Shown here: positions 54,901 to 64,000 of the stretch, piece by piece
How positions within the stretch are numbered: the first letter of the stretch is position 1
How the letters are laid out: every line of letters starts with the position of its first letter
Assembly (NCBI RefSeq): GCF_001704415.2
Contig: NC_030814.1
Location: 68,193,121 to 68,257,120, forward strand
Source: Capra hircus
Taxonomy: Eukaryota; Chordata; Mammalia; Artiodactyla; Bovidae
Direction of reading: 5' to 3'
DNA: 64,000 nucleotides
Program-made: the position numbers and the translations under genes
The notes under the pieces: generated by a model
Database searches by the model: none
What the model saw: only the letters and a program-made list of their open reading frames with translations
Told to the model about the DNA's origin: nothing

Positions 54901-57577
54901 CTTGAAAATAGAATGTAGAAAATGAAAGAATCAATGAACAAGGCATAGAAGAATTAAAGAATAAACATACAGGGACAAGCAACACAATTACTGAGATTAA
55001 AAATACTCTAGAAGGAATCAATAGCACAATATCTGAAGCAGAAAAATGGATCAGTGAGCTGGAAAGTAAAATGGTGGAAATAACTGCTTAGAGCAGAATA
55101 AAGGAAAAAGAATGAAAAGAATTGAGAATAGTCTCAGAGACCTCTGGGACAATATTAAATGCACCAACGTTCAAATTATAGGGGTCCCAGAAGAAAAAGA
55201 GAAAAAGAAAGTGTATGAGAAAATTTCTGAAGTGATTGCAGTTGAAAATTCCAACATGGGAAAGGAAATAGTCAATCAAGTCCATGAAGTGCAAAGAGTC
55301 CCATATATGACAAAAGAAAGAAGAAACATGCCAAGACACATACTAATCAAACTAACAAATATTTAGCACAAAGAAAGAATATTGAAAGCAGCAAGAGAAA
55401 AGCAACAAGTAACATACAAGGGAAACCCCTATGTTTAACAGGTGATCTTTCAGCAGAAACTCTGAAGGCCAGAAGGGAATGGCAGGATGTATTTAAAATA
55501 CTGAAAGAGAAAAACCTACAACCAAGATTATTCTACCTAGCAGGGATCTCATTCAAAATTGATGGAGAAATCAAGCTTTATAGACAAACAAAAGTTAAGA
55601 AAATTTACTACCACCAAACCAGCTTTACAACAAATGTTAAGGGACTTATATGTTCAGGAAATACAAGAGAAGGAAAAGATCTACAAAAACAAATCCCAAA
55701 CAATTAAGAAAATGGCAATAGGAGCATATATATCAATAATTACTTTAAATATAAATGGATTAAATCTTCAATCAAAAGGCATAGACTGGTCTAATGGGTA
55801 CAACAGCAAGACCCATATATATGCTGTCTACAAGAAACCCACTTCAGACCTAAAGACACGTATAGACTGAAAATGAGAGGATGAAAAAATATTTCATGGA
55901 AGTGAAAGTCAAAAGAAAGCTGGAGTAGCAATCCTCATATCAGACAAAATAGACCTTAAAATAAAGAACGCTACAAGAGATAAGGAAGGATGCTATGTAA
56001 TAATCAAGGGGTCAATCCATGAGGAAGACATAACAATTGTAAAATCTATGCACCCAACATAGGGGTAACTTGATAGATAAGGCAAACACTAACAGACATA
56101 AACTGAGAAATTCACAGTAACACAATGGTAGTAGGAGACTTTAACACCCCACTTGTACCAAAGGAAATATAATCAAAACAGAAAATTAATAAGGAAGTAC
56201 AAGTCTTAAATGACACGTTAGACCAGATGGATCTCATTGATATCTTCAGGACATTCCATCCAAATGCAGAATATATCTTTTCTCAAGTGCACATGGAACA
56301 TTCTCCAGGATAGACTACAAATCAACTTTCAGTAAATTTAAGAAGATTGATATCATATCAAGCATCTTTCCTGATGACAACGCTATGAGACTAGATATCA
56401 GCTACAACAAAAAGACTAAAAAACACAAACACATGGAGATTAACCAACAGGTTACTGAAGAAATAAAAAGTGAAATTAAGAAAATTTCCAGAAACAAATG
56501 ACAGTGAAAACACAACAACTCAAAACTTATGGGATGCAGCAAAAGCAGTTCTAAGAGGGAAGTTTAGTAATACAATCCTACCCCAAGAAATAAGAAAAAA
56601 CATTGAATAGACAACCTAACTTTATACCTAAAACAGCTGGAGAAAGAAGAAAGAAAACCCAAAGTTAGCAGAAGGAAAGAAATAAAGATCAGAGCAGAAA
56701 TAAATGAAAAAAGTGAAAAAAAAGCAAAGATTAATAAAACTAAAAGCTGGTTCTTTGAGAATATAAACAAAATTGACAAGTCTTTTTAGCCAGACTCATC
56801 AAGAAAAAATGAGAAAAGAAATCAAATCAAAAAAATTATAAATGAAAAATAATATAAATTATAATATAAATGGAAAAGGAAAGCTTACAACAGACCATGC
56901 AGAAATACAAAGGAGTATAAGAGGCTACTATGAGCAACTGTATGGCAATAAAATGGATAATCTGGAAGAAATGGACAGATTCTTAGAAAATTTCAGTCTT
57001 CCAAGACTGAACCACGAAGAAATAGAAATTATGAACAACTCAATTACAACCATGAAATCAAAACTGTGATCAAAAATCTACTTAAAAACAAAAGCCCAGG
57101 ACCAGATGGCTTCACAGGTGAATTCTATCAAACATTTAGAGAAGAGCTAATGTCTATCCTTCTAAAGCTCTTTTAAAAAGTTGCAGAGGAAGGAATACTA
57201 CCAAACTCATTCTATGAGGCCATCATTACCCTGATACCAAAATCAGAAAAAGACAACACAAACAAGAAAACTACAGGCCAATATCACTGATGAACATAGA
57301 TGCAAAAATCCTCAACAAAATTCTAGCAAACAAAAATTCAACAGCACAATAAAAAGCTCATACACCATGATCAAGTTGGGTTTATCTCAGGGATGCAAGT
57401 ATTCAATATACAGAAAATCAATGTGATATGCCATATTAACATAGTGAAAGATAAAAGTCATATGAAAATCATAATAGATGAAGAAAAAGCTTTTGACTCA
57501 TAAAAAGAGCTTTTATGATAAAAACTCTTCAAAAAATGGGCATAGAAGGAACCTACCTCAACATATCATATATAGAC
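51935..57577 (+). mobile_element. L1 LINE, older near-complete copy, main part
   Basis: 5' end at about 51935 (aagaaaatggcagaggagta, the usual L1 start), then a long 5' UTR with a T-rich segment (53580-54340). ORF1 (about 54830-55680) is a pseudogene: the RRM-like segment NVQIIGVPEEKEKKKV and ARRE-type C-terminal text are readable across several stops. ORF2 (about 55711 on) is broken throughout: endonuclease (ITLNINGLNL), linker and reverse transcriptase text (LEEMDRFLENFSLPRLNHEE at 56842-57069). A BovB interrupts it at 57578. A Bov-A-like patch lies in the 5' UTR near 52925-53030. Confidence 0.88.
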
Positions 57578-58109
57578 TTTACTCCTTGGGAGAAAAGATA
57601 TGACCAATCTAGACAGCATATTAAAAAGCAGAGATATTACTTTGCCAACAAAGGTCCATCTTGTCAAGGGTATGGTTTTTCCAGTAGTCATGTATGGATG
57701 TGAGTTGGACTATATAGAAAGCTGAGCAAAGAATTGATGCTTTTGAACTGTGATGTTGGGGAAGACTCTTGAGAGTCCTTTGGACTGCAAGGAGATCCAG
57801 TCAGTCCATCCTAAAGGAAGTAAGTCCTGAATACTCTTTGGAAAGACTGATGTTGAAGCTGAAACTCCAATACTTTGGCCACCTGATGAGAAGAAATAAC
57901 TCACTGGAAAAGACCCTGATGCTGGGAAAGATTGAAGGTGGGAGGAGAAGGGGACAACAGAGGATGAGATGGTTGGATGACATCGCTGACTGGATGGACA
58001 TGAGTTTGAGTAAGCTCTGGGAGTTTGTGATGGACAGGGAAGCCTGCTGTGCTGCAATCCATGGGGTTGCAAAGAGTTGGACTTGACTGAGTAACTGAAC
58101 TGAACTGCT
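57578..58109 (+). mobile_element. BovB LINE 3' end inside the older L1
   Basis: Begins at the LLGRKV-type segment (actccttgggagaaaag) and runs through ARRSSQSILKEVSPEYSLERLMLKLKLQYFGHLMRRN-type coding (57769-58086) to actgaactgaactg. L1 text on the two sides (caacatatcatatat and ctatatgataagcc) is contiguous in L1 consensus terms. The exact duplication is not resolved. Confidence 0.92.
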
Positions 58110-59060
58110 ATATGATAAGCCTGCAGCTATCATTATTCTCAATGGTTAAAAACTGAAAGCATTCTCTCCAAGATCAGGAATAAGACAAATGTGTCCACTC
58201 TCACCACTATTATTAACACAGTTTTGGAAGTCCTAGCTATGGGAATCAGAGAAGCAAATAAAAGGAATTCAGATTGGAAAAGAAGAATTAAAGCTCTCCC
58301 TGTTTGCAGATGACATGACACTATACATAGAAAACCCTAAGGAGACTATCAGAAAATTACTACAGCTAATCAGTGAATTTAGCAAATTTGTGGGATACAA
58401 AATCAATACACAGAAATTATTTGCATTCCTATATATTAACAATGAAACAGTATGGTACTGGGAGAAAAATAGAAATATAGATCAATGGAAAAAGAGCCCA
58501 GAAATAAACCCACACACCTATAGGTATCTTATTTTTGACAAAGGAGGCATGAATATACAATGGGGCAAAGATAGCCCCTTCTATATGTGGTGCTGGGAAA
58601 ACTGTACAACTACATGTAAAAGAATGAATTTAGAACACTTCCTAATACCATACACAAAGATAAACTCAAAATGGATTAAAGACCTAAATGTAAGACCAGA
58701 TACTATAAAACTATTAGGGGAAAACATAGGCAGACCACTCATCAAAGCAAGACTCTCTATGACCCACCTCCTCAAGTAATGGAAATAAAAACAAAAATAA
58801 ACAAGTGGGACTTAATTAAACTTAAAAGCTTTTGGACAGCAAAGGAAACTAGAAGCAAGGTGAAAAGACAACCTTCATGATGGGAGAAAACAGAAAATGA
58901 AGCAACTGACATATATACAAAATATACAACCAGCTCGTACCACTCCATACCAGAAAAACAGACTACCCAATCCAAAAGTGGAAAAAAGACAGACATTTCT
59001 CCAAAGAATACATACAGTTGGCTAACAAACATGAAAACATGCTCAACATTGCTCATTATT
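58110..59060 (+). mobile_element. L1 LINE, older copy, 3' part with internal deletion
   Basis: ORF2 resumes: LFADDMTLYIENPKETIRKLLQLI (the ADD catalytic box region), then near 58452 jumps from the INNE segment straight to YWEKNRNIDQWKKSPEINPHTY, indicating loss of several hundred bases in between. The open frame 58315-58779 spans the joint. The copy stops near 59060 in the cttaacattgctcattatt region, without a 3' UTR or poly(A). Confidence 0.88.
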
Positions 59061-59082
59061 AAAGCAGTGCTAGAGGAACTGT

Positions 59083-61684
59083 AAAGATGGCGGAGGAATA
59101 GGACGGGAAGACCACTTTCTCCCTCACAAATTCCTTAAAAGAACATTTCAACGCTGAGCAAACTCCACAAAACAACTTCTGTAGGCTGGCAGAGGACATC
59201 AGGCAACCAGAAGAGCAGACCATTGTCTTCAAAAACAGGTAGGAAAAAATATAAAAGACGAAAAAGGAGACAAAGGAGGTGGGGAGGGAGCTCTGTCCCG
59301 GGAAGGAAAGCCCGTCCCGGGAAGGGAATTTTAAGAAGAGAGGTTTCCAAACACCAGGAAACACTCTCTCTCCCTGCCGAGTCTGTGGTGAGCCTTGGAA
59401 ACACAGAGGGCAACATAACAGGAAGGAAAAATGGATAAATAATTATAACCAACAGATTACAAGCCCAACAGTAACTCCCCCAGCGGAAAAGCAGCACAGA
59501 CGCCTGCATCTGCCATTGGGAAGTGGGGGCAGGGCAGGGACGCGCGGGAGGCGCGGGCTGCAGAGCTTTGTAAGAATCGGGCAGGAGCGCCCCACGCGCA
59601 ACCAGAACGATCTAACTTGGGCTAGCAAACCAGACTGTGGGATAGCTACCACGCGAAAAGCTCGAACATAAGACACCGCCAGGACCGAGCACAGAACAAA
59701 GGACAGATCGGAAAAAGCCGGCTGCACACCATCCCCCGCCGGGGACAGGCAGCCAGAGCCGTAAGGGCTGGAAAGGGGCAATTGCAGACCCGGAGAGACT
59801 TTACTTACCTAACTGCAAGCAGGCTCCTTTGCTAAGACTTCTGGGGGTGCTGGACAGTCACAATCTGCCTCACGGGGTGCGCCAGCGGTCCACCCAGAAA
59901 GCTGAGCAGCAGCGGCAGAAAAGGAGACAAGCCGCGGCGATCGCGCTCGCCAAACTCCTGAGCTACTCGGACCTGGGAAGGGCACAAAGCACAGTCCCAG
60001 CCGAATCTGTGCCTCTGAGGGCTGCCTGAGCGCTGAACCTGAGCGGCTTGGACCGGGGAAGTGCATGCAGCCTAGGGCTGGCCCTAGACGGTTCCCGGCT
60101 GAGCATCGTAGAACCAGAGCGGCTTGTGCGCCGCGAGAAGAGACAGATCAAGCGGGGCTGAGACACTGTGTGCACACGACAGTGCTATTTGTTTGCAGCA
60201 TCCCCCCTCCCCACAGTGCAACTGAACTAGTGAGCCTAAAAAACCAGCAAACAGAAGAAGTTAAACAGAGGGAACCGCCTTGGAAGTGATCCCACACGGC
60301 CCACAACATCAGAGAAGGGCCAGAAATATTTTTACTATTTTTAAAATCATTCCTCTTTTTGTTCTTTTTTTTCTAACTTTTTTTAATTGTTAAGTTTTCT
60401 ATTTCTCCTCTAATTTTTATTTTTATAACCTACTATTACTATTAAAAAAAAAAGACTTTTTTTTTTTTTTTTTTTTTTTAAGGCAAACACCATATATAGT
60501 CTTTGGATGGTTGATGGTGGTTTTTTTTTTTTTTTTAATAATTCTTGTTTTTTTTTTTTTTCTTTTTTTTCCCCTCTCTTCCTTTTTCCTTCTGTTTCTT
60601 TTCTTTAATATTGTATTTTTGAAAATCCAACCTCTACTCTAGATTTTTAATCTTCGCTCTTAGGTTTTTGTTGTCAATTTTGTACACTTAAAAACCCAAA
60701 CTTCACTACCCAAGTTTACCTGAGAGCGAGATTACTGGCTTGACCACTCCTCCTTTGGACTCTCCTTTTTCTCCACCAGGTGGCCTCTGTCTCTTTTCTC
60801 CCCCATCTCTTCTCTATCTAACTCTGTGAATCTCTGTGTGTTCCAGACGGTGGAGAACACCTAAGGAACTGGTTACTGGCAGGATTTGTTTCTCTCCTTC
60901 TCATTCCTCTCTCTTATCCTCCTGGCCACCTCTGTCTACTTCCTCCCTCTCCTCTTCCCCATATAACTCCGTAAATACCTCTGAGCGGTCCAGACTATGG
61001 AGCGCACATAAGGAAGTGACTACTGGCTAGCTTGCTCTCTCCTCTTTTGATCTCACCGCATCTCATTCCAGTTACCTCTAACTACCCCCTCCATCTTCTC
61101 TTCTGCTTGTAACTCAGTGAACCTCTCTGAGTGTCTCTCAATGTGGAGAAACTTTTCATCTTTAACCTAGAAGTTTTATCATCGGTGCTGTATTGATGGA
61201 GAAGTCTAGAGGCTACTGTAAAAATAAAACTGAAAACCAGAAGCAGGAGGCTTAAATCCAAAGCCTGAAAACATTAGAGAACTCTTGAATTCAGGGAACA
61301 TTAAGCAATAGGAGCTCATCAAATCCCTTCATACCTACACCGAAACCAAGCTCCACCCAAGGGCCAACAAGTTCCAAAACAAGACATACCACGCAAATTC
61401 TCCAGCAACACAGGAACACTCCCCTGAGCTTCAATATACAGGCAGCTCAAAATTATCCCAAAACCTTTGATGTCTCATAACCCATTAATGGTCACTCCAT
61501 TGCACTCCAGAGAGAAGAATCCCAGCTCCACCCACCAGAACTCCAACACAAGCCTCCCTAACCAGGAAACCTTGACAAGCCACTGATACAACCCCACCCA
61601 CAGTGAGGAAGCTCCATAATAAAGAGAACTCCACAAATTACCAGAATATAAAAAGGCCACCCCAAATGCAGCAATATAACCAAG
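59083..61684 (+). promoter_or_regulatory. L1 5' UTR (internal promoter) of a full-length-type element
   Basis: Starts at the bovine L1 5' end (aagatggcggaggaatagg) and extends 2.6 kb to the ORF1 start. The first part (about 59270-60180) is CpG-rich, unlike anything else in the window, and the middle (60330-60620) is T-rich with long homopolymers. Known: such 5' UTRs hold the RNA polymerase II promoter of L1 and, in many mammals, antisense promoter activity. Overlapping open frames on both strands here (for example 59135-59509 and 59809-60066 on the minus strand) are products of GC-rich composition. Confidence 0.85.
60440..60625. repeat. Poly(T) microsatellite-like tracts in the L1 5' UTR
   Basis: Several uninterrupted T-runs of about 10-23 bases, preceded by a 10-base A-run, within less than 200 bp. 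They belong to the T-rich part of the L1 5' UTR but look expanded relative to the older copy at 53.6-54.3 kb. Confidence 0.85.
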
Positions 61685-62608
61685 ATGAAGAGACAGAGGA
61701 ATACTCAGCAGGTAAAGGAACAGGAGAGTTGCCCACCAAATCAAACAAAAGAGGAAGAAGTAGGGAATCTACCTGAGAAGGAATTCCGAATATTGATAGT
61801 GAAAATGATCCAAAATCTTGAAATCAAAATGGAATCACAGATAAATAGCCTAGAGACAAGGATAGAGAAGATGCAAGAAATGTTTAACAAGGACCTCGAA
61901 GAAATAAAAAAGAGTCAAAATATAATGAATAACGCAATAAATGAGATCAGAAACACTCTGGAGGAAACAAATAGTAGAATAACGAAGGCAGAAGATAGGA
62001 TTAGTGAAATAGAAGATAGAATGGTAGAAATAAATGAATCAGAGAGGAAACAAGAAAAACGAATTAAAAGAAACGAGGACAATCTCAGAGACCTCCAGGA
62101 CAATATGAAACGCTCCAACATTCGAATTATAGGAGTCCCAGAAGAAGACAGAAAGAAAGATCATGAGAAAATCCTTGAGGAGATAATAGTTGAAAACTTC
62201 CCTAAAATGGGGAAGGAAATAATCACCCAAGTCCAAGAAACACAGAGAGTTCCAAATAGGATAAACCCAAGGCAAAACACCCCAAGACACATATTAATCA
62301 AATTAACAAATATCAAACACAAAGAACAAATTTTAAAAGCAGCGAGGGAAAAACAACAAATAACACACAAGGGGATTCCCATATGGATAACAGCTGATCT
62401 TTCAACAGAAACTCTTCAGGCCAGGAGGGAATGGCAAGACATACTTAAAGTGATGAAAGACAATAACCTACAGCCCAGATTACTGTACCCAGCAAGGATC
62501 TCATTCAAATATGAAGGAGAAATCAAAAGCTTTACAGACAAGCAAAAGCTGAGAGAATTCAGCACCACCAAACCAGCTCTCCAACAAATTCTAAAGGATA
62601 TTCTCTAG
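61685..62608 (+). CDS. L1 ORF1 protein (intact)
   Basis: Complete 307-residue ORF1p, the RNA-binding chaperone that packages L1 RNA into ribonucleoprotein particles. It starts at ATG 61685, the normal ORF1 start, directly after the 5' UTR. Domains readable in order: a charged N-terminus (1-35), a long heptad-like coiled coil for trimerisation (about 45-135, MESQINSLETRIEKMQEM to the ERKQEKRIKR block), an RRM (about 145-223, NIRIIGVPEED to ILKAAREKQQ), and a C-terminal domain (about 227-307, with PIWITADLS, ARREW, RLLYPARISF and FSTTKPALQQ). No stop or frameshift. The 5' UTR precedes it without interruption and ORF2 starts 51 bases after its stop, the standard bicistronic layout. A mobile-element protein, not a host gene. 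Confidence 0.95.
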   Translation: MKRQRNTQQVKEQESCPPNQTKEEEVGNLPEKEFRILIVKMIQNLEIKMESQINSLETRIEKMQEMFNKDLEEIKKSQNIMNNAINEIRNTLEETNSRITKAEDRISEIEDRMVEINESERKQEKRIKRNEDNLRDLQDNMKRSNIRIIGVPEEDRKKDHEKILEEIIVENFPKMGKEIITQVQETQRVPNRINPRQNTPRHILIKLTNIKHKEQILKAAREKQQITHKGIPIWITADLSTETLQARREWQDILKVMKDNNLQPRLLYPARISFKYEGEIKSFTDKQKLREFSTTKPALQQILKDIL

Positions 62609-62659
62609 ACAGGAAACACAAAAAGGGTGTATAAACCCGAACCCAAAACAATAAAGAAA

Positions 62660-64000
62660 ATGGTAACAGGACCATACTTATCAATAATTACCTTAAACGT
62701 AAATGGGTTGAATGCCCCAACCAAAAGGCAAAGACTGGCCGAATGGATACAAAAACAAGACCCCTCTATATGCTGCTTACAAGAGACCCACCTCAAAACA
62801 AGGGACACATACAGACTGAAAGTGAAGGGCTGGAAAAAGATATACCACACAAATAGAGACCAAAAGAAAGCAGGAGTGGCAATACTCATATCCGATAAAA
62901 TAGACTTTAAAACAAAGGCTGTGAAAAGAGACAGAGAAGGCCACTACATAATGATCAAAGGATCAATCCAAGAAGAAGATATAACAATTATAAATATATA
63001 TGCACCCAACATAGGAGCACCACAATATGTAAGACAAATGCTAACAAGTATGAAAGGGGAAATCAACAATAACACAATAATAGTAGGAGACTTTAATACC
63101 CCACTTACACCTATGGTCAGATAACTAAACAGAAAATTAACAAGGAAACACAAACTTTAAGTGATACATTAGACCAGTTAGACCTAATTGATATCTATAG
63201 GACATTTCACCCCAAAACAATTAATTTCACCTTTTTTTCAAGTGCTCATGGCCTTCTCCAGGATAGATCGCATCCTGGGCCATAAATCTAAACCTGATAA
63301 ATTAAAAAAAATCGAAATCATTCCAACCATCTTTTCTGACCATAATGCATTAAGATTAGATCTCAATTACAGGAGAAAAACTATTTAAAATTCCAACATA
63401 TGGAGGTTGAACAACACACTTCTGAATAACCAACAAATCACAGAAGAAATCAAAAAAGAAATCAAAATATGCATAGAAACTAATGAAAATGAAAACACAA
63501 CAACCCAAAACCTGTGGGACACTATAAAAGCAGTGCTAAGAGGAAAGTTCATAGCAACACAGGCATACCTCAAGAAACAAGAAAAAAGTCAAATAAATAA
63601 CCTAACTCTACAACTAAAGCAACTAGAAAAGGAAGAATTGGAGAACCCCAGAGTTAGTAGAAGGAAAGAAATCTTAAAAATTAGGGCAGAAATAAATGCA
63701 AAAGAAACCAAAGAGACCATAGCAAAAATCAACAAAGCCAAAAGCTGGTTCTTTGAAAGGATAAATAAAATTGACAAACCATTAGCCAGACTCATCAAGA
63801 AGCAAAGAGAGAAAAAACAAATCAATAAAATTAGAAATGAAAATGGAGAGATCACAACAGACAACACAGAAATACAAAGGATCATAAGAGACTACTATCA
63901 GCAGTTGTATGCCAATAAAATGGACAACGTGGAAGAAATGGACAAATTCTTAGAAAAGTACAATTTTCCAAAACTGAACCAGGAAGAAATAGAAAATCTT
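62660..64000 (+). pseudogene. L1 ORF2 (endonuclease/reverse transcriptase), disabled, cut by right edge
   Basis: ORF2 begins at ATG 62660 (MVTGPYLSIITLNVNGLN). The apurinic endonuclease motifs are present in order: LNVNG, LQETH, INIYAPN, VGDFN and, further on, FSDHNALRLD. The frame is open to a TAA at 63122-63124, where a 1 bp deletion relative to the family shifts it. A 2 bp deletion near 63252 brings it back, and a substitution creates TAA at 63386-63388. After that the original frame appears open to the window edge through KKEIKICIETNENENTTTQ, KAKSWFFERINKIDKPLARL and NKMDNVEEMDKFLEKYNFPK. The reverse transcriptase core lies outside the window. With three lesions in the endonuclease the element cannot make full-length ORF2p. 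Lesions are judged against other L1 copies from memory of the family. Confidence 0.9.

Noticed and set aside
59135..60175. Several overlapping open frames of 60-125 codons on both strands
   Set aside because: All lie in the CpG-rich L1 5' UTR, where GC-rich composition reduces stop codons. No known domain.

Overview
The window looks like nuclear DNA from a bovid ruminant (cattle, buffalo, sheep or goat type). The evidence is the repeat set: BovB (RTE-clade) LINEs, Bov-tA tRNA-derived SINEs, dimeric BOV-A2 SINEs and young bovine-type L1 elements, over a background of old mammalian L1, L2, MIR and Tigger relics. The sequence is AT-rich, with one CpG-rich patch at about 59.5-60.2 kb that is the 5' UTR of an L1.

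Only two host protein-coding genes can be supported. Both are single-coding-exon olfactory receptors of the OR2T type on the + strand, at 25965-26939 (324 aa) and 43867-44820 (317 aa). Each has a pyrimidine-rich splice acceptor just upstream of its ATG. The window is therefore part of an OR2T-type olfactory receptor cluster. Both reading frames look intact, with a few unusual residues in conserved motifs.

Layout. 0-12.5 kb: an L1 ORF2 fragment at the edge, a Tigger transposase relic, then a dense nest of BovB, BOV-A2, Bov-tA and L1, including a BovB inserted antisense into another BovB and a tail-to-tail BovB fold-back inside an L1. 12.5-20 kb: a probable LTR relic, old antisense L1 and SINEs. 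20-20.35 kb: a long, nearly perfect inverted repeat that no recognised repeat family explains. 20.5-31 kb: quieter DNA with the first receptor, MIR and L2 relics. 31-37 kb: a nearly complete antisense BovB reaching its 5' region, carrying a dimeric Bov-tA. 37.6-39.9 kb: an ERV-type LTR split by BovB and itself inserted in a SINE. 40-45 kb: quiet DNA with the second receptor. 45-51.9 kb: BovB, L1, L2 and SINE relics. 51.9-64 kb: two head-to-tail L1 elements; the second (from about 59083) keeps a complete 5' UTR and an intact ORF1, but its ORF2 carries disabling lesions and runs off the right edge.

The two receptors would each work as a G-protein-coupled odorant receptor in olfactory neurons. 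Everything else is selfish or relic DNA with no sign of a cooperating system. I found no CRISPR array, operon, rRNA, functional tRNA gene or novel multi-gene system. The most interesting unexplained structure is the palindromic locus at 20 kb. Repeat family names come from recognising consensus features by eye, so boundaries are approximate unless target-site duplications are given.
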